Assembly: GCA_964549655.1 (NCBI GenBank)
Contig: CAZJXN010000109.1
Location: 1 to 17,963 of the forward strand
Length of the DNA stretch: 17,963 nucleotides
Direction: 5' to 3'
DNA from: JADJNW01 sp964549655
Lineage (GTDB): Bacteria > Bacteroidota > Bacteroidia > Chitinophagales > Saprospiraceae
The notes under the pieces were generated by a model, which was given only the letters and a program-made list of their open reading frames with translations, did no database searches and was not told where the DNA came from. Each line of letters begins with the position of its first letter. Position 1 is the stretch's first letter. The position numbers and the translations under genes were made by a program. Below are positions 1-6,860 of the stretch, piece after piece.

Positions 1-70
1 AGCGAATTTTCGCTGGTGAAGATAGATAATTTTGGTATCTAGAACCATATCGGTTATAGGGAAATTATTG

Positions 71-78
71 TAAATTTG
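71..78 (+). promoter_or_regulatory. Candidate Bacteroidota -7 element upstream of the DUF1801 gene
   Basis: TAAATTTG matches the Bacteroidota -7 consensus TAnnTTTG and lies 20 bases before the ATG at 99. No TTG sits at the expected -33 distance, so support comes from the -7 box alone. Confidence 0.35.
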
Positions 79-98
79 ATAAAACAAAAAATTCTATC

Positions 99-515
99 AT
101 GGCAGAATTGAAAACCAAACCTAATGAGTTGATTGTCAAAAAATTCCTTGACCGTCTGGAGGATAAACAGCGACGTGAAGATTGTTACACGGTACTCGAA
201 ATCATGCAGGAAGTGACGCAAGCCGAACCCAAAATGTGGGGCGCGAGCATCGTCGGATTCGGTGATTATCATTACAAATATGACAGCGGACACGAAGGCG
301 ATACGTTCATTGTGGGCTTCTCGCCACGCAAGCAAAACCTCACGCTCTACCTCACCGGCGGACTCGTGCAACAAGAGGAATTACTAAAACAACTCGGGAA
401 ATACAAGGCTGGAAAAGGCTGTTTGTATATCAATAAACTGGAAGATGTAAAGGTAGAAGTGTTAAAGGAGATGGTGGCGAAAGCAATAGAGACAATAAAT
501 ATAGGAAATATTTAA
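99..515 (+). CDS. DUF1801 domain protein (YdhG-like)
   Basis: This 138-residue cytosolic protein looks like a DUF1801 member. The family fold resembles a frataxin-like alpha/beta sandwich and its biochemical role is not established. Visible family features are an N-terminal helix with a KKFLDRLED-type segment (about residues 14-22), the pattern EPKMWGASIVGFGDYHYKY (residues 43-61), a VGFSPRKQNLTLYL strand pair (72-85), a GKYKAGKGCLYI motif (100-111) and a C-terminal helix after KLEDV. The length is normal for the family. The ATG at 99 is the first in frame after the candidate promoter. No clear Shine-Dalgarno sequence precedes it, as is common in Bacteroidota. The lipoprotein gene begins 22 bases downstream on the same strand and may be co-transcribed. 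The family assignment is from recognised motifs; no function is claimed. Confidence 0.85.
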   Translation: MAELKTKPNELIVKKFLDRLEDKQRREDCYTVLEIMQEVTQAEPKMWGASIVGFGDYHYKYDSGHEGDTFIVGFSPRKQNLTLYLTGGLVQQEELLKQLGKYKAGKGCLYINKLEDVKVEVLKEMVAKAIETINIGNI

Positions 516-536
516 TATTGAGAGGAAAAGAATATC

Positions 537-854
537 ATGAAAAGGAAATTTATTTATTTTACTCTTCTGATAAGCTATTATATTTTATTTATTGGCTGCG
601 AAGGTTACAGTTGCGCCGAGGGCGTTATTCTTGATGTTACTGATAAAAAATTGCTTGATAGTGTCCTTTGTAAAGTAATTACAGGCTCTGAGCAATTGTA
701 TACGGATAGTTCGGAAACTTATGCTGTTTGTAATAACTTTGGAGGCTGTATTCCCGATTGTCTAGACATCGTTGTGGAATTTTCAAAGACAGGCTACAAA
801 ACAATCCGATTAGAAAATCCTGAAAAAGATAGTATTTACTTGGAAAAGTTGTAA
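537..854 (+). CDS. Small predicted lipoprotein
   Basis: This 105-residue protein has a classic lipoprotein signal: a basic start (MKRK), a hydrophobic stretch (about residues 5-17) and a lipobox ending in Cys21 (FIGC). The mature part begins CEGYSCAEG and contains several further cysteines, a VLDVTDKKLLDSV-type segment (about residues 30-43) and a VEFSKTGYKTIRL segment (82-94). That pattern, a variant beta-sandwich ending in a GY(K)T motif, is typical of carboxypeptidase-regulatory-like or surface beta-sandwich lipoproteins of Bacteroidota, but the match is weak. AGAGGA about 11 bases upstream could serve as a ribosome binding site. The gene is more AT-rich than its left neighbour. It converges on the BioD-like gene with only 24 bases between stop codons and no obvious terminator. 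Function is unknown. Confidence 0.7.
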   Translation: MKRKFIYFTLLISYYILFIGCEGYSCAEGVILDVTDKKLLDSVLCKVITGSEQLYTDSSETYAVCNNFGGCIPDCLDIVVEFSKTGYKTIRLENPEKDSIYLEKL

Positions 855-878
855 TCAAGCTAATTCTAAAATTAAAAT

Positions 879-1988
879 TCACAACCCATCCAAATCCACA
901 TATTCCCGTATCATTTTTATCGCTCTTTCCGCCTTCCATAAGGTGCGCAAATGAATTTTTACTTCTATTCGATTGATTTTCAAAGCGGCACCATACGTGT
1001 CGAGCGTAGTAGAAATAACGGGAATTTTATATTTTTCGATGTAATCTTTTCGTTTGAAATGTTCTAAAAACCGAGGTACAAAATCAGCAACGCCATTGAC
1101 GATAATACCTGCCAATGGAGAGCCGTTGAGTTGATGTTCCTCGGTCATTTCTTCTAGTACTTCAATGGCGTGGTCGAGCCGGGAGTTGCTTACAATGAGT
1201 AATAAGCGATTAAAATTTTCAATCTCGCGCCGTTCCACCAGCGCGCCCGACACGATATTTTCTACCCAATTATCAAATGAATCTTCATTAAACACAATAC
1301 GTCCCTTCACTGCCTGTCGAATAATTTCCATGATAGGATACGTCAAATTTTTATCAAATGGCAACATCCCAAGTAATGGAATACCCCACTTATTTAGTTT
1401 TTTGCCCACATAAGTGCGCACTTTATCCATCTTTTCTATTTGCACTTTATTGATAATCACACCCGAAATGGGTACACCCTGCTCCCGAAACAACGCCGCA
1501 TTCACATTCAACTCATCTATCGTGCTGCCGATGCCGCCTTCCACCACCATGATAACCGACGCGCCAAGTGCCTTTGCCACATCTGCATTTGACATATCAA
1601 TCACGCTGCCCACGCCCGGATGTCCTGTGCCTTCATACACGACCACATCATGCTGACTATCAAGTACTTCCGCCGCTTTTAAAATACGCTCCCGAAAATT
1701 AAAACCACTCGGATTTTCCAGATATGCCGTCGTCAAACCACTACCAACGATGACCGGACTGTGCGTCTCCGCTGACAATTCAAAACCCATCATTCTGGAA
1801 AAAAGCAGCGCGTCTTTATCCACTTTCAAATCGCCCAAATCCACAAATTCTTGCCCCACGGGTTTGCAATAGCCCACATTATACCCACGTTCGCGCAGCA
1901 CCGAAAAGATGCCCAAAGTACAAGTCGTTTTACCAACATGCTGGCTCGTAGCAGCTACATAAATTCGTTTCTTAGTTTCAGATTGCAA
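879..1988 (-). CDS. BioD-like P-loop ATPase with DRTGG domain (phosphotransacetylase-type)
   Basis: This 369-residue cytosolic protein combines an N-terminal dethiobiotin-synthetase-like P-loop NTPase (about residues 5-215) with a DRTGG domain (about 225-345). This resembles the N-terminal half of long-form phosphate acetyltransferase (Pta), but the catalytic PTA_PTB domain is absent. Visible motifs are the deviant Walker A ATSQHVGKTT (13-22), KPVGQ (42-46), the VYEGTGHPGVGSVID loop (117-131), GVIINKV (176-182) and the DTYGAALKINRIEVKI motif near the DRTGG end (330-345). In Pta this region senses metabolites, so a regulatory role in acetyl-phosphate or acetyl-CoA metabolism is plausible but inferred. 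The start is TTG at 1988: an in-frame TGA lies two codons upstream and no ATG occurs before the P-loop. The start codon sits inside a heptamer repeat tract. It lies 41 bases downstream of aceK on the same strand, probably in one transcript. Confidence 0.85.
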   Translation of the reverse strand: MQSETKKRIYVAATSQHVGKTTCTLGIFSVLRERGYNVGYCKPVGQEFVDLGDLKVDKDALLFSRMMGFELSAETHSPVIVGSGLTTAYLENPSGFNFRERILKAAEVLDSQHDVVVYEGTGHPGVGSVIDMSNADVAKALGASVIMVVEGGIGSTIDELNVNAALFREQGVPISGVIINKVQIEKMDKVRTYVGKKLNKWGIPLLGMLPFDKNLTYPIMEIIRQAVKGRIVFNEDSFDNWVENIVSGALVERREIENFNRLLLIVSNSRLDHAIEVLEEMTEEHQLNGSPLAGIIVNGVADFVPRFLEHFKRKDYIEKYKIPVISTTLDTYGAALKINRIEVKIHLRTLWKAERAIKMIREYVDLDGL

Positions 1989-2009
1989 ATTTCAAATTTT
2001 ATATTCAAG
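1975..2009 (-). repeat. Heptamer tract, TTGAAAT family
   Basis: Five consecutive 7-base units on the minus strand approximate YTGAAAY/TTGNAAT, with one more divergent ATAAAAT unit. The tract spans the TTG start codon of the BioD-like gene. A related tract lies at the start of aguB (5080-5107). Confidence 0.6.
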
Positions 2010-2027
2010 TAATAACGTACTTATAAT

Positions 2028-2054
2028 TCCTATCCTCCAATCTTCCCATCCTCC
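2028..2054 (-). repeat. GGARGATR octamer element (single arm) forming the aceK 3' end
   Basis: The minus strand reads about three units of the octamer GGARGATR. Unlike the other four copies in the window it has no inverted partner. It encodes the last residues of AceK (MEDGKIGG), and the TAG stop lies inside the fourth, partial unit. Confidence 0.75.
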
Positions 2055-3787
2055 ATTATCGGTGCATAAACGTTTCTAAAACGCAATTTCTTATGATACG
2101 GAAATACATCTACGATTTCGCCGCGAAGCAACTGCTGCTGGCGATTTTTCCAAAATGTGGCATCATACAAATCTTGATGTAATCGAAAAAATATTTCTTT
2201 AATATCACTTCTGCCAATTAAAAACTTTGTGAATTCTTCTGGAAAAACATCATTCGGACCCACAGAATACCAAGGTTCGCCCGACATTTCATCGTCATAA
2301 TCACGTGGTAATGGAATTTTACGAAAGTTACATTCTGTCAAGAAACATATTTCATCATAATCATAAAAAACGACTGATTTTAATCGCGTCACGCCAAAGT
2401 TTTTCAACAACATATCGCCCGGAAAAATATTTACAGCAGCTAATTGTTTAATGGCTTTTCCATAATCATCTATCACCAACTCGGCATCTTGCGGCGAGGC
2501 TTTCTCCAAAAATAAATTAAGCGGCGTCATCTTTTTTTCAATGTACAAATGCCTAATTTCAATCTGCCCATTGTGAATGCGCACTTTGGAAGGCGCGTCC
2601 CGCAAGAGTTCTTCTATCAAATCCTCCGAAAAACGTTCTACATCCACCACAAAATTTTCAAACATGTGACTATCCGCCATGCGCCCTACGCGGTCGTGCA
2701 GCGAAACCAGTTCATATTTCTGCCGTACTTCCGGTTCACTCACATTTTTCGGCGGCGGAAAATGGTCTTTAATCACTTTAAACACCATATTATACGAATG
2801 TAATGTAAATACACTCATTACCATGCCTTTTATACCCGGCGCAAACACAAATTTATCTTCCGACTTTGCCAAATACCGCAGAAAATCACGATATAATACG
2901 GTCTTTCCATGCTTCACAAAACCAATAGAATTATATAATTCACTTAAATTTTTAAACGGTAAAATCGTTATTAAAAAATCTACCATCTCACTGGCAATAT
3001 CGGTATCCACCAAAAAATAAGAGCGATTATAACTAAATATGGAGCTTACATCATTAAACTCCGTGAGTAGCGCATCTACGTAAATCCCATTTTCTTCATT
3101 TAGTAAGGGCAATACAAAGGGATAATTTTTATCATCCAGACACAAACGACCTACCAAATACGCACCTTTATTTCTAAAAAAAACTGATTTCAACATTTCA
3201 ATCCGAGCGCTTCGCAGCGTTTTATGTTCCGAATCCAGCTTTTTTTGTAATGTTTCTGCTGCGTATGTAATGTCTCGGTCGAGGTTTTCAAATGGCGCAT
3301 CAAAAGTATAACAAGCAAAAATCTGCCGAATAGTCGTCTCAATCGGCTGCGCCACCACAAACGTATGAAAAATAGGTATCATAGATTTGAACTCTCGGTA
3401 CGAACCCGTTGCGTGCACAAACATGAGTTCTTCATCCGCACTCAAGCCCTTGTGGCTATGCCGGAAAACAGAGTTATAATACGTTTCCGCAATGTTTCGA
3501 GTGTTGAAATTCAGGATTTCATCCAGATACATCTGCTTCATCTCCCGCCACATATCGCGGTCTGCCGCTCGCTCTCCGAGGAAAGCCTTCAACTTTTCCG
3601 TCGTGTCGCCCACGTTATCGCGGTAAAGCGTCACCCGCTCGCGTGCATCCTCCTGAATCCCCTGCCAGTCGCGGTATTCAAACCGAATCTTCGCCCGCTT
3701 AGTAATGCGTTTAAATTGGTGATAATACTGAATATAATCGCCCAAAATCAAATACGCCGCATCATAAGGTAATAATTTTTCAAACAT
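2030..3787 (-). CDS. aceK: Isocitrate dehydrogenase kinase/phosphatase (AceK)
   Basis: AceK phosphorylates and dephosphorylates isocitrate dehydrogenase in the cytosol, switching carbon between the TCA cycle and the glyoxylate bypass during growth on acetate or fatty acids. Recognition is strong: APGIKGMVMSVFTLHSYNMV followed by FKVIKDHF, NIFPGDMLLKNFGVTR, VVFYDYDEICFLTE, and EPWYSVGPNDVFPEEF. I chose the ATG at 3787 (585 residues) over a TTG at 3826. With this start the key residues fall one position from the E. coli numbering: Lys337 (K336), Asp458 (D457), Lys462 (K461), Asp476 (D475) and Glu479 (E478). Upstream, AAAGAGAT is a weak ribosome binding site beside a heptamer tract. The normal C-terminus (RFRNVYAP) is followed by MEDGKIGG, which is encoded entirely by a dispersed octamer repeat. 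No icd, aceA or aceB lies in the window. AceK is best known from Proteobacteria. Confidence 0.97.
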   Translation of the reverse strand: MFEKLLPYDAAYLILGDYIQYYHQFKRITKRAKIRFEYRDWQGIQEDARERVTLYRDNVGDTTEKLKAFLGERAADRDMWREMKQMYLDEILNFNTRNIAETYYNSVFRHSHKGLSADEELMFVHATGSYREFKSMIPIFHTFVVAQPIETTIRQIFACYTFDAPFENLDRDITYAAETLQKKLDSEHKTLRSARIEMLKSVFFRNKGAYLVGRLCLDDKNYPFVLPLLNEENGIYVDALLTEFNDVSSIFSYNRSYFLVDTDIASEMVDFLITILPFKNLSELYNSIGFVKHGKTVLYRDFLRYLAKSEDKFVFAPGIKGMVMSVFTLHSYNMVFKVIKDHFPPPKNVSEPEVRQKYELVSLHDRVGRMADSHMFENFVVDVERFSEDLIEELLRDAPSKVRIHNGQIEIRHLYIEKKMTPLNLFLEKASPQDAELVIDDYGKAIKQLAAVNIFPGDMLLKNFGVTRLKSVVFYDYDEICFLTECNFRKIPLPRDYDDEMSGEPWYSVGPNDVFPEEFTKFLIGRSDIKEIFFRLHQDLYDATFWKNRQQQLLRGEIVDVFPYHKKLRFRNVYAPIMEDGKIGG

Positions 3788-3796
3788 ATCTCTTTT

Positions 3797-3831
3797 TTTA
3801 GATATTAGACGATAGACTTTAGACAATAGAC
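3797..3831 (-). repeat. Heptamer tract, GTCTANN family
   Basis: Five contiguous heptamers read on the minus strand: four begin GTCTA and the fifth is ATCTAAA. The tract ends 9 bases before the chosen aceK ATG, so it lies in the aceK leader or promoter. The in-frame TTG at 3826 that would extend AceK by 13 residues comes from this tract and is probably not the real start. Confidence 0.8.
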
Positions 3832-3855
3832 AACTTCAAAATAGCGGGTGTACGA

Positions 3856-3890
3856 AGTACCCAGTACCCAGTACCAAATACCCAAAATCC
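3856..3890 (+). repeat. Heptamer tract, AGTACCC family
   Basis: Five units in perfect 7-base register decay along the tract: two exact AGTACCC copies, then AGTACCA, AATACCC and AAAATCC. It lies in the gap between the divergent genes aceK and aguA, 24 bases from the unrelated GTCTANN tract. Confidence 0.85.
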
Positions 3891-3980
3891 ATCCTTAAAT
3901 ATAAAAAACCATTCGGCTATCCAACAATTTTATTTTAAACTTCTCTGCTATCTCTTGGTCTTCCAGTCCCTAAGTCTCTT

Positions 3981-3988
3981 TATCTTTG
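3981..3988 (+). promoter_or_regulatory. -7 promoter element of aguA, near-leaderless
   Basis: TATCTTTG is an exact TAnnTTTG match and ends only 4 bases before the aguA ATG (3993). Transcription would start at or within a few bases of the ATG, giving a leaderless or nearly leaderless mRNA. A TTG lies 23 bases upstream, slightly further than the usual -33 spacing. Confidence 0.6.
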
Positions 3989-3992
3989 TGGT

Positions 3993-5009
3993 ATGAATCG
4001 TCGTTTACCTGCTGAATGGGAGCCGCAAAGTGCTATCCAATTTACCTTTCCACACCAAAATTCCGACTGGGCGGACGTGTTGGACATTGTGACGCCTTGC
4101 TTCGTGGAAGCCATTGAAATCGTAAGTCGGTACGAAAAAGTGCTGGTCGTTTGTGCCGATTCGACGTTGGTAAAATCGCTTTTAAAAAATGCCAATCAAC
4201 AAAATCTAATACTGGTAGAAATCCCCTCCAACGACACTTGGGCGCGCGACCACGGCGGTATCACGATTTTTGAAAATAAAAAACCCATTATTTTGGACTT
4301 TGTTTTCAACGGTTGGGGTTTGAAATTTGCAGCCGATAAAGATAACTTGATTACTCGTCAACTACTTGAAAAAGGTATTTTTAAAAATACTGTAATTCAA
4401 CATGGCGGCATGGTATTGGAAGGTGGCGCCATCGAATCGGACGGACACGGAACGCTCCTCACTACGACTCAATGTATGCTGTCTCCCAATCGAAATCCAC
4501 ATCTGAGTCAGGTTGAAATTGAAGAAAAATTAAAATCATTATTTGGTTTAGAACGCGTACTCTGGTTGCAACATGGACACTTACTCGGCGACGATACCGA
4601 CGCGCACATTGATACATTGGCTCGTTTTTGTAATGAAAATACCATTGCTTATGTGCAATGTAATGATATTAATGATGAACATTATGAAGCATTACAAAAA
4701 ATGCAACAAGAATTACAGACTTTCCGCCAATTGAATGGAGTGCCGTACAATCTTGTTCCGCTGCCCATGCCCAGTGCCATTTACGCGAACGCAGGTTACA
4801 GATTACCAGCCACTTACGCTAATTTCCTGATTATCAACCAAGCCGTTTTAGTGCCTACTTATAATGTTCCAGAAGATGCGCAAGCTTTAGCCCAATTGAC
4901 GAACTGTTTCCCCAACCGAACCGTTATAGGAATAGATTGCAGCCCGCTTATTTTGCAACATGGGTCGCTGCATTGCGTGACCATGCAATATCCAGTTGGG
5001 ATATTATGA
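3993..5009 (+). CDS. aguA: Agmatine deiminase (agmatine iminohydrolase)
   Basis: This 338-residue cytosolic enzyme of the peptidyl-arginine-deiminase-like family hydrolyses agmatine to N-carbamoylputrescine and ammonia. Family motifs are in order: NDTWARDHGGI (residues 80-90), EGGAIESDGHGTLLTT (143-158), the DDTDAHIDTLARF segment with the catalytic acid and histidine (200-212), and the C-terminal nucleophile motif HGSLHC with Cys328. The length is close to the usual 340-370. The start follows a near-leaderless promoter. aguB follows on the same strand after 83 bases and converts its product, so the two form a two-step putrescine pathway. The gene ends immediately after the catalytic motif: the final codons and the TGA fall inside a GATATTNN octamer tract, giving the abrupt end YPVGIL. 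Confidence 0.95.
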   Translation: MNRRLPAEWEPQSAIQFTFPHQNSDWADVLDIVTPCFVEAIEIVSRYEKVLVVCADSTLVKSLLKNANQQNLILVEIPSNDTWARDHGGITIFENKKPIILDFVFNGWGLKFAADKDNLITRQLLEKGIFKNTVIQHGGMVLEGGAIESDGHGTLLTTTQCMLSPNRNPHLSQVEIEEKLKSLFGLERVLWLQHGHLLGDDTDAHIDTLARFCNENTIAYVQCNDINDEHYEALQKMQQELQTFRQLNGVPYNLVPLPMPSAIYANAGYRLPATYANFLIINQAVLVPTYNVPEDAQALAQLTNCFPNRTVIGIDCSPLILQHGSLHCVTMQYPVGIL

Positions 5010-5023
5010 TATTGAGATATTAG
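5000..5023 (+). repeat. Octamer tract, GATATTNN family, spanning the aguA stop
   Basis: Three contiguous 8-base units begin GATATT. The first unit supplies the last codons of aguA, and the TGA stop spans the junction of units one and two. Confidence 0.7.
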
Positions 5024-5079
5024 TAAAATAATGGAACGAGTGAATAAGTTAGAGCGAAACTAAACCTTCTCCACGAATT

Positions 5080-5107
5080 TTGAACTTGAAATATGGAACT
5101 TGAAACG
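5080..5107 (+). repeat. Heptamer tract at the aguB start, TGAAANN-like family
   Basis: Four consecutive 7-base units (TTGAACT, TGAAATA, TGGAACT, TGAAACG) contain the aguB ATG at 5093 and encode its first residues (MELET). The unit resembles the tract at the start of the BioD-like gene. Confidence 0.65.
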
Positions 5108-5986
5108 AAGCTGAAAGTAGGAATCGTCCAACAAAAAAACGTTGAAGACAAAGCCACCAACATTGCCAAAAGCCTCGAAGGTATCAAATCTTGCGTGGCA
5201 CAAGGCGCGGAACTCGTCGTATTACAAGAATTGCACACCGGCATTTACTTTTGCCAAGCAGAAGATACGTGTATGTTTGACCTTGCCGAGCCGATTCCCG
5301 GACCGTCTTCTGATATTTTTGCAAATGCCGCCAAAGAACACGGCATCGTTTTAGTCACTTCTTTGTTTGAAAAACGCGCGCCAGGCATTTATCACAATAC
5401 AGCAGTTATTTTTGAAAAAGATGGCTCCATCGTTGGCAAATATCGCAAAATGCACATCCCGGATGACCCCGCTTATTACGAAAAATTCTACTTCACGCCC
5501 GGTGATTTAGGTTTTAAACCTGCCCATACTTCCGTTGGCAAACTCGGCGTGTTGGTTTGTTGGGACCAATGGTATCCCGAAGGAGCACGCTTGATGGCAC
5601 TGGCAGGCGCGGAAATGCTCATTTATCCGACCGCCATCGGCTGGGAAAGCACGGATGAACAAGCGGAAAAAGACCGACAATTTGGGGCGTGGCAAATCAG
5701 TCAGCGCGGACACGCCGTGGCAAATGGCTTACCTGTAATCGCCGTGAACCGCACCGGCTACGAAAAAGACTGGACGAGCGTGACCGGCGGCATCCAATTC
5801 TGGGGGCAAAGTTTTGTAGCAGGTCCGCAAGGCGAGCTTTTATTTCAAGCACCGATTGAAGAAGAAACGTTTACAGTAATAGAAATTGATAAACAACGAA
5901 CGGAAGATGTGCGGCGCATTTGGCCTTTTTTTAGAGATAGACGAATTGATGCGTATGGGGATTTGGTGAGAAGGTATATTGATTAG
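5093..5986 (+). CDS. aguB: N-carbamoylputrescine amidase
   Basis: This 297-residue cytosolic carbon-nitrogen hydrolase (nitrilase superfamily) cleaves N-carbamoylputrescine to putrescine, CO2 and ammonia, completing the agmatine route begun by AguA. The catalytic triad is visible: Glu46 in LQELHTG, Lys119 in GKYRKMHIPDD and Cys156 in VLVCWDQWYPEGAR. The downstream block IYPTAIGWE, the AVNRTG strand and the C-terminal WPFFRDRRIDAYGDL are characteristic of AguB. The length is normal. The ATG at 5093 lies within a heptamer tract, so the first five residues (MELET) are repeat-derived; the conserved fold begins at KLKVGIVQQ. A diverged copy of its 3' end lies at 6787-6851, beyond the toxin-antitoxin pair. 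Confidence 0.95.
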   Translation: MELETKLKVGIVQQKNVEDKATNIAKSLEGIKSCVAQGAELVVLQELHTGIYFCQAEDTCMFDLAEPIPGPSSDIFANAAKEHGIVLVTSLFEKRAPGIYHNTAVIFEKDGSIVGKYRKMHIPDDPAYYEKFYFTPGDLGFKPAHTSVGKLGVLVCWDQWYPEGARLMALAGAEMLIYPTAIGWESTDEQAEKDRQFGAWQISQRGHAVANGLPVIAVNRTGYEKDWTSVTGGIQFWGQSFVAGPQGELLFQAPIEEETFTVIEIDKQRTEDVRRIWPFFRDRRIDAYGDLVRRYID

Positions 5987-6022
5987 TGAAAAGTAAATAA
6001 GGACAAGTTTTTACAACGATTG

Positions 6023-6448
6023 TTAATATTCATTTTCTTTTTTGTACATTAACTCTTCTTTGAATGCGCCAGCGGTCAATACTTCTACTTTTGGAAATTC
6101 TATGTTTTTTAAAATATTAAAATGCCTATCATCACTCACTAAATATTTAGCATTTGATGCGATTGCACAATCCACAAATTTGTTATCATCGGGATCTTCT
6201 TTTATTATATCCCATTTATAATATCGGACAACAAATTCCGTATTTGGCGCATTTTCAATGAGTTGCAAAACATTGGAAGCGATTTCGTACCCCATGTGTT
6301 TTCCAATTATTTCTTCATATTCAACAAGGATATCCGTTGTAACGCAAAGCGTAATTTCTTCTTTCAAAAAAGCATCAAATATTATTCTGAACTCCGATTT
6401 TCGAGAAAATGATACCAGCAATACATTTGTATCCAATACAATCTTCAT
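6023..6448 (-). CDS. PIN-domain toxin, putative ribonuclease
   Basis: This 141-residue protein fits the COG1569-type PIN family of putative toxin-antitoxin ribonucleases. Acidic metal-binding residues are visible: Asp6 in KIVLDTNVLL, Glu43 in DILVEYEEI, Asp93 in the DPDDNKFVDCAIAS motif (85-97) and the Asp106/Asp107 pair in YLVSDDRHF. Such enzymes cut RNA with Mg2+ or Mn2+ unless held by the partner antitoxin. The start overlaps the stop of the upstream gene as ATGA (6445-6448), a translational coupling typical of toxin-antitoxin pairs. It converges on aguB with 36 bases between the stops. The PIN assignment is firm; target and toxicity are inferred. Confidence 0.92.
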   Translation of the reverse strand: MKIVLDTNVLLVSFSRKSEFRIIFDAFLKEEITLCVTTDILVEYEEIIGKHMGYEIASNVLQLIENAPNTEFVVRYYKWDIIKEDPDDNKFVDCAIASNAKYLVSDDRHFNILKNIEFPKVEVLTAGAFKEELMYKKENEY

Positions 6449-6693
6449 GAATTCATTCCGTTTGTAGGATGATAAGGCGTTCTTTCGTGTGTATTCAATA
6501 AATTGTTCATATCATCATTTGTCCACCCTTTTTCTTCCCATAGTTCATCCGCCATTTTAGTTACTTTATCGGCAAGGTATTTCACGATCAATCTTTTTAT
6601 CTCCAACAAATCCGCCTCCTCCAAATCCCTTGAAAAGAGTTTCAGTAGCTCCAATTGAGCATTATTCAAAGGCATATTTAATGGTGCTGCCAT
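6445..6693 (-). CDS. Putative antitoxin partner of the PIN toxin
   Basis: This 82-residue, largely helical and acidic protein lies directly upstream of the PIN gene and overlaps it by 4 bases. I see a helical LNNAQLELLKLFSRDLEEADL segment (residues 8-28), a KRLIVKYLADKVTKMADELW segment (33-52) and a C-terminal tail containing EKGWTNDDMNNLLNTHERTPY, the part most likely to occupy the toxin active site. Similar small proteins commonly precede COG1569-type PIN genes in Bacteroidota. No ribbon-helix-helix or SpoVT-AbrB DNA-binding signature is obvious, so autoregulation cannot be claimed. The antitoxin call rests mainly on gene order and overlap. Confidence 0.75.
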   Translation of the reverse strand: MAAPLNMPLNNAQLELLKLFSRDLEEADLLEIKRLIVKYLADKVTKMADELWEEKGWTNDDMNNLLNTHERTPYHPTNGMNS

Positions 6694-6786
6694 GTTTTTA
6701 TAATTTTTATTTTCAACCCAATTCTGCTGCTTTAAGTTTCCCTTTCCATTTTTACGAAAATAAAACTACAAAAATTGTCTGGTAAG

Positions 6787-6851
6787 GAAACATTCGCGGT
6801 GATGAAAATTGATAAAAACGGACAGAAGACGTGCAGCGTATCTGGCTGTAG
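6787..6851 (+). pseudogene. Decayed duplicate of the aguB 3' end
   Basis: This stretch aligns with aguB 5864-5933. After restoring one deleted base it reads ETFAVMKIDK-RTEDVQRIWL then stop, against ETFTVIEIDKQRTEDVRRIWP in AguB. I count about 14 substitutions over 63 positions, all transitions and many at third codon positions, as expected of a diverged homologue and not chance similarity. A weaker in-frame match extends left to about 6758. It has the aguB orientation and lies on the far side of the PIN/antitoxin pair. Confidence 0.75.
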
Positions 6852-6860
6852 CATTCTTTA

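Noticed and set aside
1..42. Possible C-terminal end of a plus-strand gene (SEFSLVKIDNFGI then stop) at the window edge
   Set aside because: Only 13 codons are visible with no recognisable motif; an open frame this short is not evidence.
3788..3826. TTG-started N-terminal extension of AceK by 13 residues
   Set aside because: It is encoded by the GTCTANN heptamer tract, and the ATG at 3787 gives catalytic residue positions one off E. coli AceK.
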